The notes below the pieces were generated by a model. It ran no database searches, was not told the origin of the DNA, and saw only the letters and a program-made list of their open reading frames with translations. This document shows, piece by piece, positions 31,062 to 38,914 of a DNA stretch of 64,000 bases (position 1 is its first letter; each line of letters opens with the position of its first letter). The DNA lies in the NCBI GenBank assembly GCA_016219425.1, contig JACRNB010000005.1:62001-126000 (forward strand), written 5' to 3'. This DNA is from Betaproteobacteria bacterium (GTDB lineage Bacteria > Pseudomonadota > Gammaproteobacteria > Burkholderiales > Thiobacillaceae). The position numbers and the translations under genes were made by a program.

Positions 31062-31074
31062 GGTTTCAATCCAG

Positions 31075-31103
31075 AAAAAAACTACGGCGGCCAAGGCCGC
31101 CGT
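31075..31103 (-). terminator. Hairpin plus T-run just upstream of argD (terminator or attenuator)
   Basis: Read on the minus strand, ACGGCGGCC TT GGCCGCCGT is followed within three bases by seven T, a classic intrinsic terminator. It lies only 14 bases before the argD ATG and about 130 bases after the psiE-like stop. It may end psiE transcription, with argD served by a read-through or very short-leader promoter, or it may attenuate the arg operon. Confidence 0.7.
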
Positions 31104-31230
31104 GGGAGGTGCGAACATACCAAAAATCAATGGCTTCCGTAAGTTCTCCCATGCGGTGGAAGGGGATTGCGACAGGGCGCGCGCGCAACTCGTTCCTGGG
31201 GCGGCTCGGGGGGCGAGCCGGGGGTACGGC

Positions 31231-31629
31231 TCATTCCCCGTCCGGATAAGGGAAGCGGCAATGCCCGTAACGCACCGCAAGCACCCCCAGGGTGAGCAGC
31301 AGGATGGAGCCCGCCACGGTCAGCATCTGCCACATGTCCAGATTCTTCATATCCAGCACCAGATAGCGCGCCAGGGCGACGATGGCGATGTAGATGGGAA
31401 AACGCACGGGAAGCCGCCCGGACTGGAAGTACAGGCTCACCATGGCGAGGATCTCCAGGTACAGGAACATCAAGAGCAGGTCGGCCAGGGTCACCACGCC
31501 GGCGCGGGTCATGGTCATCACCTCGCCGAATCCGGCCAGGGTGGTGGCGATGGTGATGACCACCAGGCCGATGAATTCGACGAAGCCCAGCATGGACTCG
31601 GCGCGGCGGGTGAACTGGTTCTGGCGCAT
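31231..31629 (-). CDS. psiE: PsiE-like phosphate-starvation-inducible membrane protein
   Basis: This 132-residue inner-membrane protein has four likely helices, including FVEFIGLVVITIATTLAGF, LLLMFLYLEILAMVSLYFQS and IYIAIVALARYLVLDM. SGRLPVRFPIYIAI and LDMKNLDMWQML are typical of the PsiE family. The biochemical role of PsiE is unknown. AGGAGAGAG lies before the ATG. It is divergent from lipB. Confidence 0.85.
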   Translation of the reverse strand: MRQNQFTRRAESMLGFVEFIGLVVITIATTLAGFGEVMTMTRAGVVTLADLLLMFLYLEILAMVSLYFQSGRLPVRFPIYIAIVALARYLVLDMKNLDMWQMLTVAGSILLLTLGVLAVRYGHCRFPYPDGE

Positions 31630-31714
31630 GGCTCTCTCCTTGGACGGGCGGGATTATGGCGGTGATGGCTGTTGGGGGCAGCCATAATGCGTTCCATTTT
31701 CCCGCCGATCCCCC

Positions 31715-32326
31715 ATGCCCCCCGAACTCCTGATCCGTCGCCTGGGCCGCGTCGAGTACGAGCCCGCCTGGCGCGCCATGCAGACCTTCACCGCCGAGCG
31801 CACGGCGGACACCCCGGACGAGATCTGGCTGGTGGAGCACCCGCCCGTCTTCACCCTGGGGCAGGCCGGCAGGCGGGAACATGTGTTGACGGACATCGGC
31901 ATCCCCATCGTCCCCATCGACCGGGGCGGCCAGGTCACCTACCACGGCCCCGGCCAGGTGGTGATCTACCTGCTGCTGGATTTGCGCCGGCGCGGCTATG
32001 GGGTCAAGGAGTTGGTGCGGCGCATGGAGCAGGCGGTGATCGACTGCCTGGCGGGCGAGGGCATCGCCGCGCAGCGCCAGGAGGGCGCGCCGGGCGTCTA
32101 TGTGGCCGGGGCCAAGATCGCCGCCCTCGGGCTGCGCGTGCGCGGCGGGTGCAGCTACCACGGCCTGGCGTTGAATGTGGACATGGACCTGACGCCGTTC
32201 CGGGCCATCAATCCGTGCGGCTACGCGGGCATGGCGGTGACGCAGATGCGGGATCTGGGCGCATCCCCCACGCCTGCGGAGGCGGGCGACGCCCTGTTGA
32301 CCCTTCTGGAACAAGGCCTGAAATAG
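31715..32326 (+). CDS. lipB: Octanoyl-[ACP]:protein N-octanoyltransferase
   Basis: This 203-residue enzyme moves octanoyl groups from acyl carrier protein to lipoyl domains. The signature [20 protein letters not shown] is present. The catalytic lysine lies in [13 protein letters not shown] and the cysteine in [10 protein letters not shown]. Length and motifs fit the family fully. A strong bidirectional terminator follows. lipA is not adjacent. Confidence 0.96.
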   Translation: MPPELLIRRLGRVEYEPAWRAMQTFTAERTADTPDEIWLVEHPPVFTLGQAGRREHVLTDIGIPIVPIDRGGQVTYHGPGQVVIYLLLDLRRRGYGVKELVRRMEQAVIDCLAGEGIAAQRQEGAPGVYVAGAKIAALGLRVRGGCSYHGLALNVDMDLTPFRAINPCGYAGMAVTQMRDLGASPTPAEAGDALLTLLEQGLK

Positions 32327-32354
32327 AAAAAGGCGGGGAAATCCCCGCCTTTTT
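32327..32354. terminator. Bidirectional intrinsic terminator between lipB and the lipoprotein operon
   Basis: AAAAAGGCGGGG and CCCCGCCTTTTT form a perfect 12-bp stem with a 4-base loop. Having A-runs on one side and T-runs on the other, it can stop transcription from both convergent directions. Confidence 0.93.
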
Positions 32355-32371
32355 CGTTCCCGAAGCGCCGC

Positions 32372-32977
32372 TTAACGCTTGGCTTCGATGTTGGCGATCT
32401 CAGCAGCCAGCTCGTCCTGACCCTGCTTGGCCTTGAATTGCTGCCACAGGGCCTGGTCGTTGCGCATGCTGGTCTTGAGGGCTTCCTGGGCTTTTTGCTT
32501 GGTCTGCATGGGGTCCAGGCCCACCAGGACGTACATGGAGCCCTTGGAACTGGTGACGCTACGGAAGACGCGGGAACCTTCGATGGTCTCGGTGGTGATC
32601 AGCTTGGACACGCTGGTGTTGACCTTGTCCACCGTCTCGGAGGCGGCGGCGCCGGTGGTCTCCACGTACTGCTTGACCATGTTGGTCACCTTCACCTTCA
32701 TCTGCTGCGCCAGGGTGACGCGGGCGGCGGCGGCGGCCTGATCCTTCATGAACTGGGGACCGGCGCCGGACTTCTCATGCATGCCCACGGCGGAAACGCT
32801 GACGCCTTCCACGGGCGCATCGCACACCCAGGCGGGCGCGGCTTCGCTCGGGCTGTCCGGGAAGGTGCAGTCCGGACGCGGTGCGGCGGCTTCCTTGGTG
32901 GACTTGCCGCCCCCCAGACAACCGCCCAGGGCCACGGCCAGCAGGGACATCAACAATGCGGTGCGAATCTTGGTCAT
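32372..32977 (-). CDS. LPP20-family lipoprotein (1)
   Basis: This 201-residue exported lipoprotein has signal MTKIRTALLMSLLAVALGGC, where the final cysteine is the lipidation site. The mature protein has the LPP20 pattern: PAWVCDAPVEGVSVSAVGMH, then a long alanine-rich helix (QAAAAARVTLAQQMKVKVTN) and a strand-rich end with MYVLVGLDPMQTKQ. LPP20 proteins are outer-membrane-associated and include FlgP-like ring proteins, but most are uncharacterised. It is the last gene of the minus-strand operon. Between it and the next gene upstream lies a CCGGTC-GACCGG hairpin (33046-33061). Confidence 0.85.
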   Translation of the reverse strand: MTKIRTALLMSLLAVALGGCLGGGKSTKEAAAPRPDCTFPDSPSEAAPAWVCDAPVEGVSVSAVGMHEKSGAGPQFMKDQAAAAARVTLAQQMKVKVTNMVKQYVETTGAAASETVDKVNTSVSKLITTETIEGSRVFRSVTSSKGSMYVLVGLDPMQTKQKAQEALKTSMRNDQALWQQFKAKQGQDELAAEIANIEAKR

Positions 32978-33071
32978 GTGCTTCTCCTAGAAAAAACTGG
33001 AACTACGAATACCGCCCCCTTAGTGCGGGGCCTCCGATTAACTGTCCGGTCGGCTGACCGGAACGCCACGA

Positions 33072-33476
33072 TTACTCCTTGCTGGGCGTGACCCAGACCC
33101 ACAACACGCCGGTATCCGGGTCTGTCCACTTGGCGCGCAACGCCGCCTTTACATCCTGCTGCTTCACTTCCTCACGGATGTTCTTGTCCGACACGGTGGC
33201 GCTACGCCCGTCCGCCACGGTCTGCTGTACCAGATGCTCGCTGCTGATGGTCACCCCGTAACGCTTGGCGTATTCCTCCCGTGCACGGGTGATGGCCAGT
33301 TCCTCCTGGGCCTGACGTCCGCGCACATGAAAACCGGCGGAGGCGGAAACGCCGTCGCCGGGGTTGTCGATCCAGGCTGGACGCGCAACGGCCTTGGCCG
33401 CTTCCGGGCGGGTTCCTCCGTCCAGCGCGCATCCCGCAAGCAGGGCGGCGAACAGCAGGGCGATGATGGATTTCAT
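33072..33476 (-). CDS. LPP20-like lipoprotein (2)
   Basis: This 134-residue lipoprotein has signal MKSIIALLFAALLAGC. The mature part shows ARPAWIDNPGDGVSASAGFH and a helix ITRAREEYAKRYGVTISSEH, a shortened version of the pattern in the neighbouring LPP20 proteins. It ends VLWVWVTPSKE without the long C-terminal part. It follows the CsgG-like gene by 12 bases. Function unknown; probably part of the same envelope assembly. Confidence 0.8.
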   Translation of the reverse strand: MKSIIALLFAALLAGCALDGGTRPEAAKAVARPAWIDNPGDGVSASAGFHVRGRQAQEELAITRAREEYAKRYGVTISSEHLVQQTVADGRSATVSDKNIREEVKQQDVKAALRAKWTDPDTGVLWVWVTPSKE

Positions 33477-33488
33477 GATGGCTTCCGC

Positions 33489-34487
33489 CTACTTGAGTTT
33501 GCGCATGAGGCCTTCAAACAGGCCCATCTCATGCTTCAGTTTCACCACGTCGCCCAGTCGCACCTGACGCGCCTTGGGGTCGTCCCCCGCCGAGACCCAG
33601 GACTCGTTCTCGGTGATGTGGCCGGTGATGGCGGCGTCCATGATCGGGACATCCTCGCTGGATACCTTTCCGGAAAGCGGGTTGGTGTGCTGGCGCACCG
33701 TGAAAATGCCCACCTTGGCGCCCGCCTGCGCGCCCTGGCGGCTGCCCAGCATGACCTTGAAGATGGTCTTGGCCCCGTCCACCTTCTTTTCGATCACATA
33801 GCCCTTGATGGTGAACTGGTTCAACAAGGCGGTGCGAGCGCCGCGCACGGCGTCCTCCGCCGCCCGGCGCACCATGGTCACGCCCTTGTCGTGGTTGCCG
33901 CCCTGGCTCGCGCCGGTGTCGCTGTCGCTGCCTTTGGCCGGCACGGTGGCGATCAGCACCAGGCTGGGAATCTGATAGATCTGGATGTTGGCGTTCACCT
34001 TGGCGCGGTGGGTGTAGGACGCGGGGATGGTGTAGACCTTGCCGTCCTTGCCCTTGTACTCGGTGGCAGGCACATATTCCGCCCCGTACTCGGCGTTGGT
34101 GATGGTGGAGCGGATGGCGTAGTTGGCCACCGCCGGGCCGCTGTATGTGCCTTCGCCCTTGGCGTCGGCCAGCATCACCTCATCCTTCAGGCGGCTGGCC
34201 AGAGTGCGATCCACGATCTCCGTGGCGCCGCCGCTCAGCAGGGTCTCGATGGTGCGCGAGAGGACGATGCCGGCCTGGGCCTGCCGCGCCAGATGCAGGT
34301 TGCCGTCATCCCCTTCAAAGACGATGACCTTGTTGGTCTGTTGGGCCAGGCTTTCCTTGGAAGGCAGCACATCCGCCTCCAGCAGGGAGGCATTCTTGTA
34401 CTTGCCCAGATCCAGATCGTTGCTGGCGCACCCCGCCAGGGCCAAGGCGGCGCAGAGTGCTGCGATGCCCGAAATCCGTTCCATCAT
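33489..34487 (-). CDS. CsgG/LpoB-like outer-membrane lipoprotein
   Basis: This 332-residue lipoprotein has signal MMERISGIAALCAALALAGC. The mature part includes QAGIVLSRTIETLLSGGATE, YAIRSTITNAEYGAEYVP and IQIYQIPSLVLIATVPAKGS. Its C-terminal region has GARTALLNQFTIKGYVIEKK and GSRQGAQAGAKVGIFTV. This order resembles the CsgG/HfaB fold, which forms outer-membrane pores or anchors, but key residues cannot be checked here. The ATG at 34487 has GGAG seven bases upstream. It sits between two LPP20 genes. Confidence 0.65.
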   Translation of the reverse strand: MMERISGIAALCAALALAGCASNDLDLGKYKNASLLEADVLPSKESLAQQTNKVIVFEGDDGNLHLARQAQAGIVLSRTIETLLSGGATEIVDRTLASRLKDEVMLADAKGEGTYSGPAVANYAIRSTITNAEYGAEYVPATEYKGKDGKVYTIPASYTHRAKVNANIQIYQIPSLVLIATVPAKGSDSDTGASQGGNHDKGVTMVRRAAEDAVRGARTALLNQFTIKGYVIEKKVDGAKTIFKVMLGSRQGAQAGAKVGIFTVRQHTNPLSGKVSSEDVPIMDAAITGHITENESWVSAGDDPKARQVRLGDVVKLKHEMGLFEGLMRKLK

Positions 34488-34514
34488 GAATCGCTCCATC
34501 TGTCCGTTACGGAC

Positions 34515-35507
34515 TCAATCCCTGAAACCCAGTCCCGCCACCGGCCCCGCCTCGCGCAGGGCCTCCAGCAGTTTCTGCACCGCCCCCTGGCGCGCGGCCC
34601 GGTGGTCCTTCACCGAGGCCCCGGACACCGCATAGGTCCGGCTTGCCAGGGTGCGTTCCTGCCCATCCCGCACGGTCAGGGCCACATTCAGCTTCACGAT
34701 CTTGCTGCCGAACAGGTCTTCGGCGCGCTGGGAAGCGCTTACTTCGACGCTCGCACCGCCCGGTGCGCGCCCGGTGCGCATGCCGCTGTCGTTCACGAAC
34801 TGGCCCACCGCCGCGGCCAGATCGCCGTCGTCGTAGCCGGAGCGGAGGTCGAACACCAGATTGCGCCCCGCCTGGACGCCCTGCTCCAGATATCCCTCAT
34901 ACCGGCGCAGGCGGTCTGCGCCCTTGAAGCCGGCGTCTGCGCCGGACAGCAACTGGGTGTAGCCGATGGCCTTTTCCAGGCCGGGCTGGGCGCGGCGCAG
35001 GGCGAGAAAGGCCTCAATCGGGGATTTGGCCTCCAGGCCCGCCACGGCGGCGTTCACGGCGGCGTCGGCATTGTCCAGCTTGGCCTGGGTGTCGCGCAGG
35101 AAGGCCAGACGGTCCACCTTCACCAGCGCGTAGAAGCCCTGCGGCGAGGGGGCGGTCTTGTCCACGGCGAAGTGGCTGAACTCGGTTTTCTGCACCTCTT
35201 CCGAGACCCGCGACCGGGCCTGACGATCCACCGTGTCGTTGCGCACGGAGACCTTGTTCTCCAGGCTGCCGGAGATGCTGACGCGGAGTTTTGCGGCCAC
35301 ATCCTTGAGGGCGGCGCGGCGCGCGGCGTCCAGCTCCGGACCCTCACCCACGCCCCAGTACCACTCGGAACTGTCCTTGGGCGGCGAGAGCACCCAGGAA
35401 GGCGCGGCAGCCACGGGCTCCGCTGACTTCTTGGACAGGGTCAGACAGCCTGAGAGGGAAAGGAGAAGCAGGAGCGCCAGCAGTATTGGTTTACGCATGT
35501 TCGTCAT
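34515..35507 (-). CDS. LPP20-family lipoprotein (3), large
   Basis: This 330-residue lipoprotein has signal MRKPILLALLLLLSLSGC. The LPP20 domain reads PSWVLSPPKDSSEWYWGVGE then LDAARRAALKDVAAKLRVSI, and is followed by a helical region and a second strand-rich domain (KIVKLNVALTVRDGQE). The start at 35507 overlaps the stop of the cyclase gene as ATGA, indicating coupled translation; an ATG at 35498 is an alternative. The two-domain layout recalls Vibrio FlgT-type proteins only in outline. Confidence 0.82.
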   Translation of the reverse strand: MTNMRKPILLALLLLLSLSGCLTLSKKSAEPVAAAPSWVLSPPKDSSEWYWGVGEGPELDAARRAALKDVAAKLRVSISGSLENKVSVRNDTVDRQARSRVSEEVQKTEFSHFAVDKTAPSPQGFYALVKVDRLAFLRDTQAKLDNADAAVNAAVAGLEAKSPIEAFLALRRAQPGLEKAIGYTQLLSGADAGFKGADRLRRYEGYLEQGVQAGRNLVFDLRSGYDDGDLAAAVGQFVNDSGMRTGRAPGGASVEVSASQRAEDLFGSKIVKLNVALTVRDGQERTLASRTYAVSGASVKDHRAARQGAVQKLLEALREAGPVAGLGFRD

Positions 35508-37384
35508 GTTCGTGGCCCGGGGCCGGGATTATCACAGTCTTGCCAACACAATTCGTACACCGTTTGCGGCTGCTCCTTGCCGGCGACCTGTATTTCTCCA
35601 AGCGGGCGGCAGGGCAGCGCATCCTTGACCTGTCGCCAGGTCGATTCGCCGATCACCACATCCACCCCAAGCTTCTTGGTGGCGCTTTCGAAGCGGGATG
35701 CCAAGTTCACAACATCCCCTATCGCAGTGTAGTTAAAGCGTATGGAGGAACCAAGGTTGCCGACGATGGCCGGGCCGGTGTTGATGCCGATGCCGGTGCG
35801 CAGCGCAGGGCCGCCGATGCGCGCCAGATCCGCGTTGATGGCTCGTTGCGCGTACTGCATGGCGACGGCGGCGCGGCAGGCGGCCAGCGCATGGTCGGGC
35901 TGGTCCAGGGGGGCGTTGAACAGGGCCATGATGGCGTCGCCGATGTACTTGTCCAGGGCGCCGCCCTGCGCGAACACCGCCTCGGTCATGGGCTGGAAAT
36001 AGCGCGCCATGATCTCGGCCAGGCGCTCCGGCGCCACCCCCTCGGACATGGAGGTGAAGCCGCGGATGTCCGAGAACAGCACGGAGATCTCCTTCTTCTC
36101 CCCGCCCAGACGGAGTTGTTCCGGGTTTTCCACGATGCGGCTCACCAGCCCCGGCGGCAGGTAGGTGGAGAAGGCCAGCCGCAGCTTTTCCGTGTGCTGG
36201 CGCGAATGCGACAACAGGGCGGTCTCCAGCAGCAACGCCGAGAGGCCGATGGCCGCCAGGAGATACGCACTCTCCAGCCACACCCCGGCCAGGAGATAAA
36301 GCAGCAGGCCCGCCCCCCAGGCAGCCCCCGCCAGCGCCAGGTACAGCCCCGCCCGCACCAGGATGTTGCGCACCCAGGCCATGGGCGCCACCAGAGTCAG
36401 CACCAGCGCCAGCGCCCCGGCCATGGCGACGGGGCCGATCTCCCGCAGGGTGTGGCCGTCCAGCACGTTGGCCATGAAGGTGGCGTGCAGCAGCGCCCCC
36501 GGATACTGGCCCAGCGGCGTGGCGCGGATGTCGGTGACGCCCGCCTCGGTCACGCCCAGCAGCACGATCTTGCCGACCAGGGAGGCAGGGTCGAAACCCG
36601 GTGCGAACAGGTCGGCGAAGGACATCAGCCGAAAGCGGGTCTCAGGGTAGAAGTTGAGGCGGGTGAAGCCGCGTTCGTCCAGGCGCACCCTGCGCTCGGC
36701 AAAGTTGAGCGTGTGCGCATTCAGGTCCGCCTCGGTATCCAGAAACACCTGTAGCGACTGCACCCCCAGGCTGGGCTGCACCATGCCCAGCAGCAGGAAG
36801 GCGGCGGGGTAGTGGCGGAAGCGTTCGTCGTGGTCCGGCAGGGTGTTGAGCGAGGCCAGGGCCGCCTGCCCCGCCAGAATCTCCGGAATCGACAGTTCCA
36901 CCACGCGGCTTTCCACCAGACGGGCGTCCTGCACCCGGGTCAGGGCGGAATTGGCCAGCCGGTCCAGCTCCGCAGCGCCGGGCTGGCTGGGGCGCACGCC
37001 ATTGAGCAGAAAGCCGCCCACCGCCGTGGTGCGTCCAAACGAGGCCGCCAGGGCGCGGTCTTTTGCCGCTTCGGTCGGTTCCGAGAACACCATGTCCAGG
37101 GCGATCACGCGCGCCTGGGCCAGACGATCCATGCCTTGGGCGATCACATCACGCGGCCACGGCCAGCGCCCAAAGCGCTTCACCGCGTCGTGATCCACCG
37201 CGATGAACACGATGTCCTGGCTGGGGGTATGGGGGTTGAAACGGTAGTAGGTATCGCTCACCGCGCTGGACAGGCTGCCGACGGGGCCGGGCTGCCAGTG
37301 AAACAAGGCCGTCAGCGCGGCGCACAACAAGGCCAGCAGACCGCCCAGGCGCAAGGCTTCCGGGCGGGTCAGGGGAAGGTTCAA
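35504..37384 (-). CDS. CHASE2-domain membrane adenylate/guanylate cyclase
   Basis: This protein of about 626 residues has one N-terminal helix and a CHASE2 extracellular sensor (roughly 25-320, with QDIVFIAVDHDAVKRFGRWP and GKIVLLGVTEAGVTDIRATP). Three membrane helices (about 325-400) and a class III cyclase domain (about 430-600) follow. Both metal-binding aspartates are visible in LFSDIRGFTSMSEG and KYIGDAIMALFNAP. The product is cAMP or cGMP; the choice cannot be called safely. A TTG at 37384 with AAGGA upstream is the likely start, because the longer frame overlaps fecR. Its co-transcription with FecR and lipoproteins is notable. Confidence 0.9.
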   Translation of the reverse strand: MNLPLTRPEALRLGGLLALLCAALTALFHWQPGPVGSLSSAVSDTYYRFNPHTPSQDIVFIAVDHDAVKRFGRWPWPRDVIAQGMDRLAQARVIALDMVFSEPTEAAKDRALAASFGRTTAVGGFLLNGVRPSQPGAAELDRLANSALTRVQDARLVESRVVELSIPEILAGQAALASLNTLPDHDERFRHYPAAFLLLGMVQPSLGVQSLQVFLDTEADLNAHTLNFAERRVRLDERGFTRLNFYPETRFRLMSFADLFAPGFDPASLVGKIVLLGVTEAGVTDIRATPLGQYPGALLHATFMANVLDGHTLREIGPVAMAGALALVLTLVAPMAWVRNILVRAGLYLALAGAAWGAGLLLYLLAGVWLESAYLLAAIGLSALLLETALLSHSRQHTEKLRLAFSTYLPPGLVSRIVENPEQLRLGGEKKEISVLFSDIRGFTSMSEGVAPERLAEIMARYFQPMTEAVFAQGGALDKYIGDAIMALFNAPLDQPDHALAACRAAVAMQYAQRAINADLARIGGPALRTGIGINTGPAIVGNLGSSIRFNYTAIGDVVNLASRFESATKKLGVDVVIGESTWRQVKDALPCRPLGEIQVAGKEQPQTVYELCWQDCDNPGPGPRT

Positions 37385-37394
37385 TGCCGATCCT

Positions 37395-38147
37395 TCAATG
37401 CAGATCCAGCCAGACGCGCAGGTCTTCCAGTTGGCGGGCCGATTCACCCGCGATGGCGCGTTCCACGGCGATATGGCCGCTGATGGCCAACTCCCTGCCG
37501 GCCTGGAGGGTCATGTTCTCCACATAGGCGACGAATTCCCGCTCGGTCTGGGCCTTGTAGGCCTCAAAGGCGGCCTTTTCACGTTCCACGCCTTCCTGGG
37601 CCTGGCGCTTGTAGGCCTCGAAATCATTTTCCTGCGCGCGCGCCGCCGCCTTCTCGCGGTACAGGCCCAGCGGCCCCTGGGTGCTGCGCACGTCCACCAC
37701 GCCCTGATCCAGCACCACGCTCACGCCCTCGGCCTGGTCGCGCACCAGAAAGCGGGTGCCCTTCACGCCGATCACCGAGAGCCGCGTCGCCACATGCACC
37801 GACTGACCGGCGCGGCGCTTCTGCACCTCGTACAGGGCCTGGCCCTTGGCCAGCCCGGCCAGCCCCGCACCCTTGAACAGGGCCACGCTGTCCCGATCCA
37901 CCGCCACGCTGAAGCGGCCATTGGCGATCAACGCCCGTCCGGCAAAGGTGTGCACTTCATCCCCCGCGCACAGCGGGCTGGGCGCCTGGCCGGGGCTGCG
38001 TTTCAACACCCCGCGCGCGGGCTTGATGCTGACCTGGCCTTCGTAACTGGTGATGCTCGCCACCACGTCGCAGGCGGGTTGGGCCGCGGCGGAGGCGGCG
38101 AACAGGCAAAGCGCCGCCAGGAAAACGGAACGGAATCGTTGGGTCAT
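37395..38147 (-). CDS. Exported FecR-domain protein
   Basis: This 250-residue protein has signal MTQRFRSVFLAALCLFAASA ending AAAQP. The FecR domain covers roughly residues 28-145: SYEGQVSIKPARG, LCAGDEVHTFAGRALI, ATRLSVIGVKGTRFLV and VSVVLDQGVVDVRST. The C-terminal 100 residues form a charged coiled coil (FEAYKRQAQEGVEREKAAFE). Unlike classical FecR it has no cytoplasmic anti-sigma part, and no sigma gene is adjacent. FecR-domain proteins paired with CHASE2 cyclases recur in bacteria, so it may be a periplasmic partner of the cyclase ten bases downstream. Confidence 0.85.
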   Translation of the reverse strand: MTQRFRSVFLAALCLFAASAAAQPACDVVASITSYEGQVSIKPARGVLKRSPGQAPSPLCAGDEVHTFAGRALIANGRFSVAVDRDSVALFKGAGLAGLAKGQALYEVQKRRAGQSVHVATRLSVIGVKGTRFLVRDQAEGVSVVLDQGVVDVRSTQGPLGLYREKAAARAQENDFEAYKRQAQEGVEREKAAFEAYKAQTEREFVAYVENMTLQAGRELAISGHIAVERAIAGESARQLEDLRVWLDLH

Positions 38148-38169
38148 CTGCAAGCTCCCCTGTGCTTCA

Positions 38170-38748
38170 TCAATGGCCGTTGGTCCTTACCCCAGCCGGA
38201 GGCGCAGGCTCGACCGGGGGCGTCAGCTTTTCTTTCAGGCTGCGCTTCAGGTCTTCCTCCAACTGGCGGATCAGCTTGTCCATGTACACCGCGCTCTCGC
38301 GCTTCATGCGCGCCAGCACCACTTCCAGCTTGAACGCCAGGTCCGGCGGCAGGATCACCTCATCCCCCTTGAAGGAGGCCACCACGGAATCCTTCATGTA
38401 CTGGAACAGCAGGTCGAGTTCCTCTTCCGTGAAGGTGTTGCGCAGGCTCTTGCCCAGGTCGGACAAGGTCGGGCCCGCAGGCGCCTGGGGCGCGGCGGCA
38501 GGCGGCGGCGCAACCACGGCGGGAGGTTTTGCCGGCGTCTGGCCCTGTAGCAGCGGGGGCGAGGGGGGCGTTGGCAGGTACGGGTTCTGGGCCTGGGCGG
38601 GCGGTTGCAGCACGGGCGCCTGGAGGCTGGGCTGATAACCCTGTTGCACCGGCTGCGGCGTCAGCAGGTAGTACGGCCAGTACTGCTGCGCCTGGGCCGG
38701 GAGGGCCAGGGGGATGAACAGGAGAAGGGACAGGCGCACGCGCTTCAT
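38170..38748 (-). CDS. Proline-rich exported protein, first gene of the lipoprotein operon
   Basis: This 192-residue protein has signal MKRVRLSLLLFIPLALPAQA. A Pro/Gln/Ala-rich linker runs from about residue 20 to 95, containing APVLQPPAQAQNPYLPTPPS. A helical charged domain follows (FTEEELDLLFQYMKDSVVAS). The linker could span the periplasm or bind peptidoglycan. GAGG before the ATG at 38748 supports the start. It precedes fecR by 22 bases. I do not recognise the family. Confidence 0.72.
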   Translation of the reverse strand: MKRVRLSLLLFIPLALPAQAQQYWPYYLLTPQPVQQGYQPSLQAPVLQPPAQAQNPYLPTPPSPPLLQGQTPAKPPAVVAPPPAAAPQAPAGPTLSDLGKSLRNTFTEEELDLLFQYMKDSVVASFKGDEVILPPDLAFKLEVVLARMKRESAVYMDKLIRQLEEDLKRSLKEKLTPPVEPAPPAGVRTNGH

Positions 38749-38850
38749 GGACAACCTCAAACCTAGTGATAGACCCGATCACTCCAGGGCGACAACCGTA
38801 ACCCCGGTCTTGAAGGGAAACAGCGCCTGGGGTCGGATGGGGCCGGGCCA

Positions 38851-38877
38851 ACTATAACAAAGCCCCAAAACGCCCAA
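38851..38877 (-). promoter_or_regulatory. Possible promoter of the FecR/CHASE2/LPP20 operon
   Basis: On the minus strand TATAGT (38851-38856) is preceded by TG-T, an extended -10, and by TTGGGC about 15 bases upstream. It lies about 100 bases before the first gene of the operon. The -35 match and spacing are weak. Confidence 0.4.
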
Positions 38878-38914
38878 GTTTCGTACCAAAGTTTGCTACG
38901 AATGGCGTCGGTCA

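Noticed and set aside
33046-33061. CCGGTC-GACCGG hairpin as a terminator between two LPP20 genes
   Set aside because: No T-run follows on the minus strand. It may affect mRNA stability, but a terminator call is not supported.
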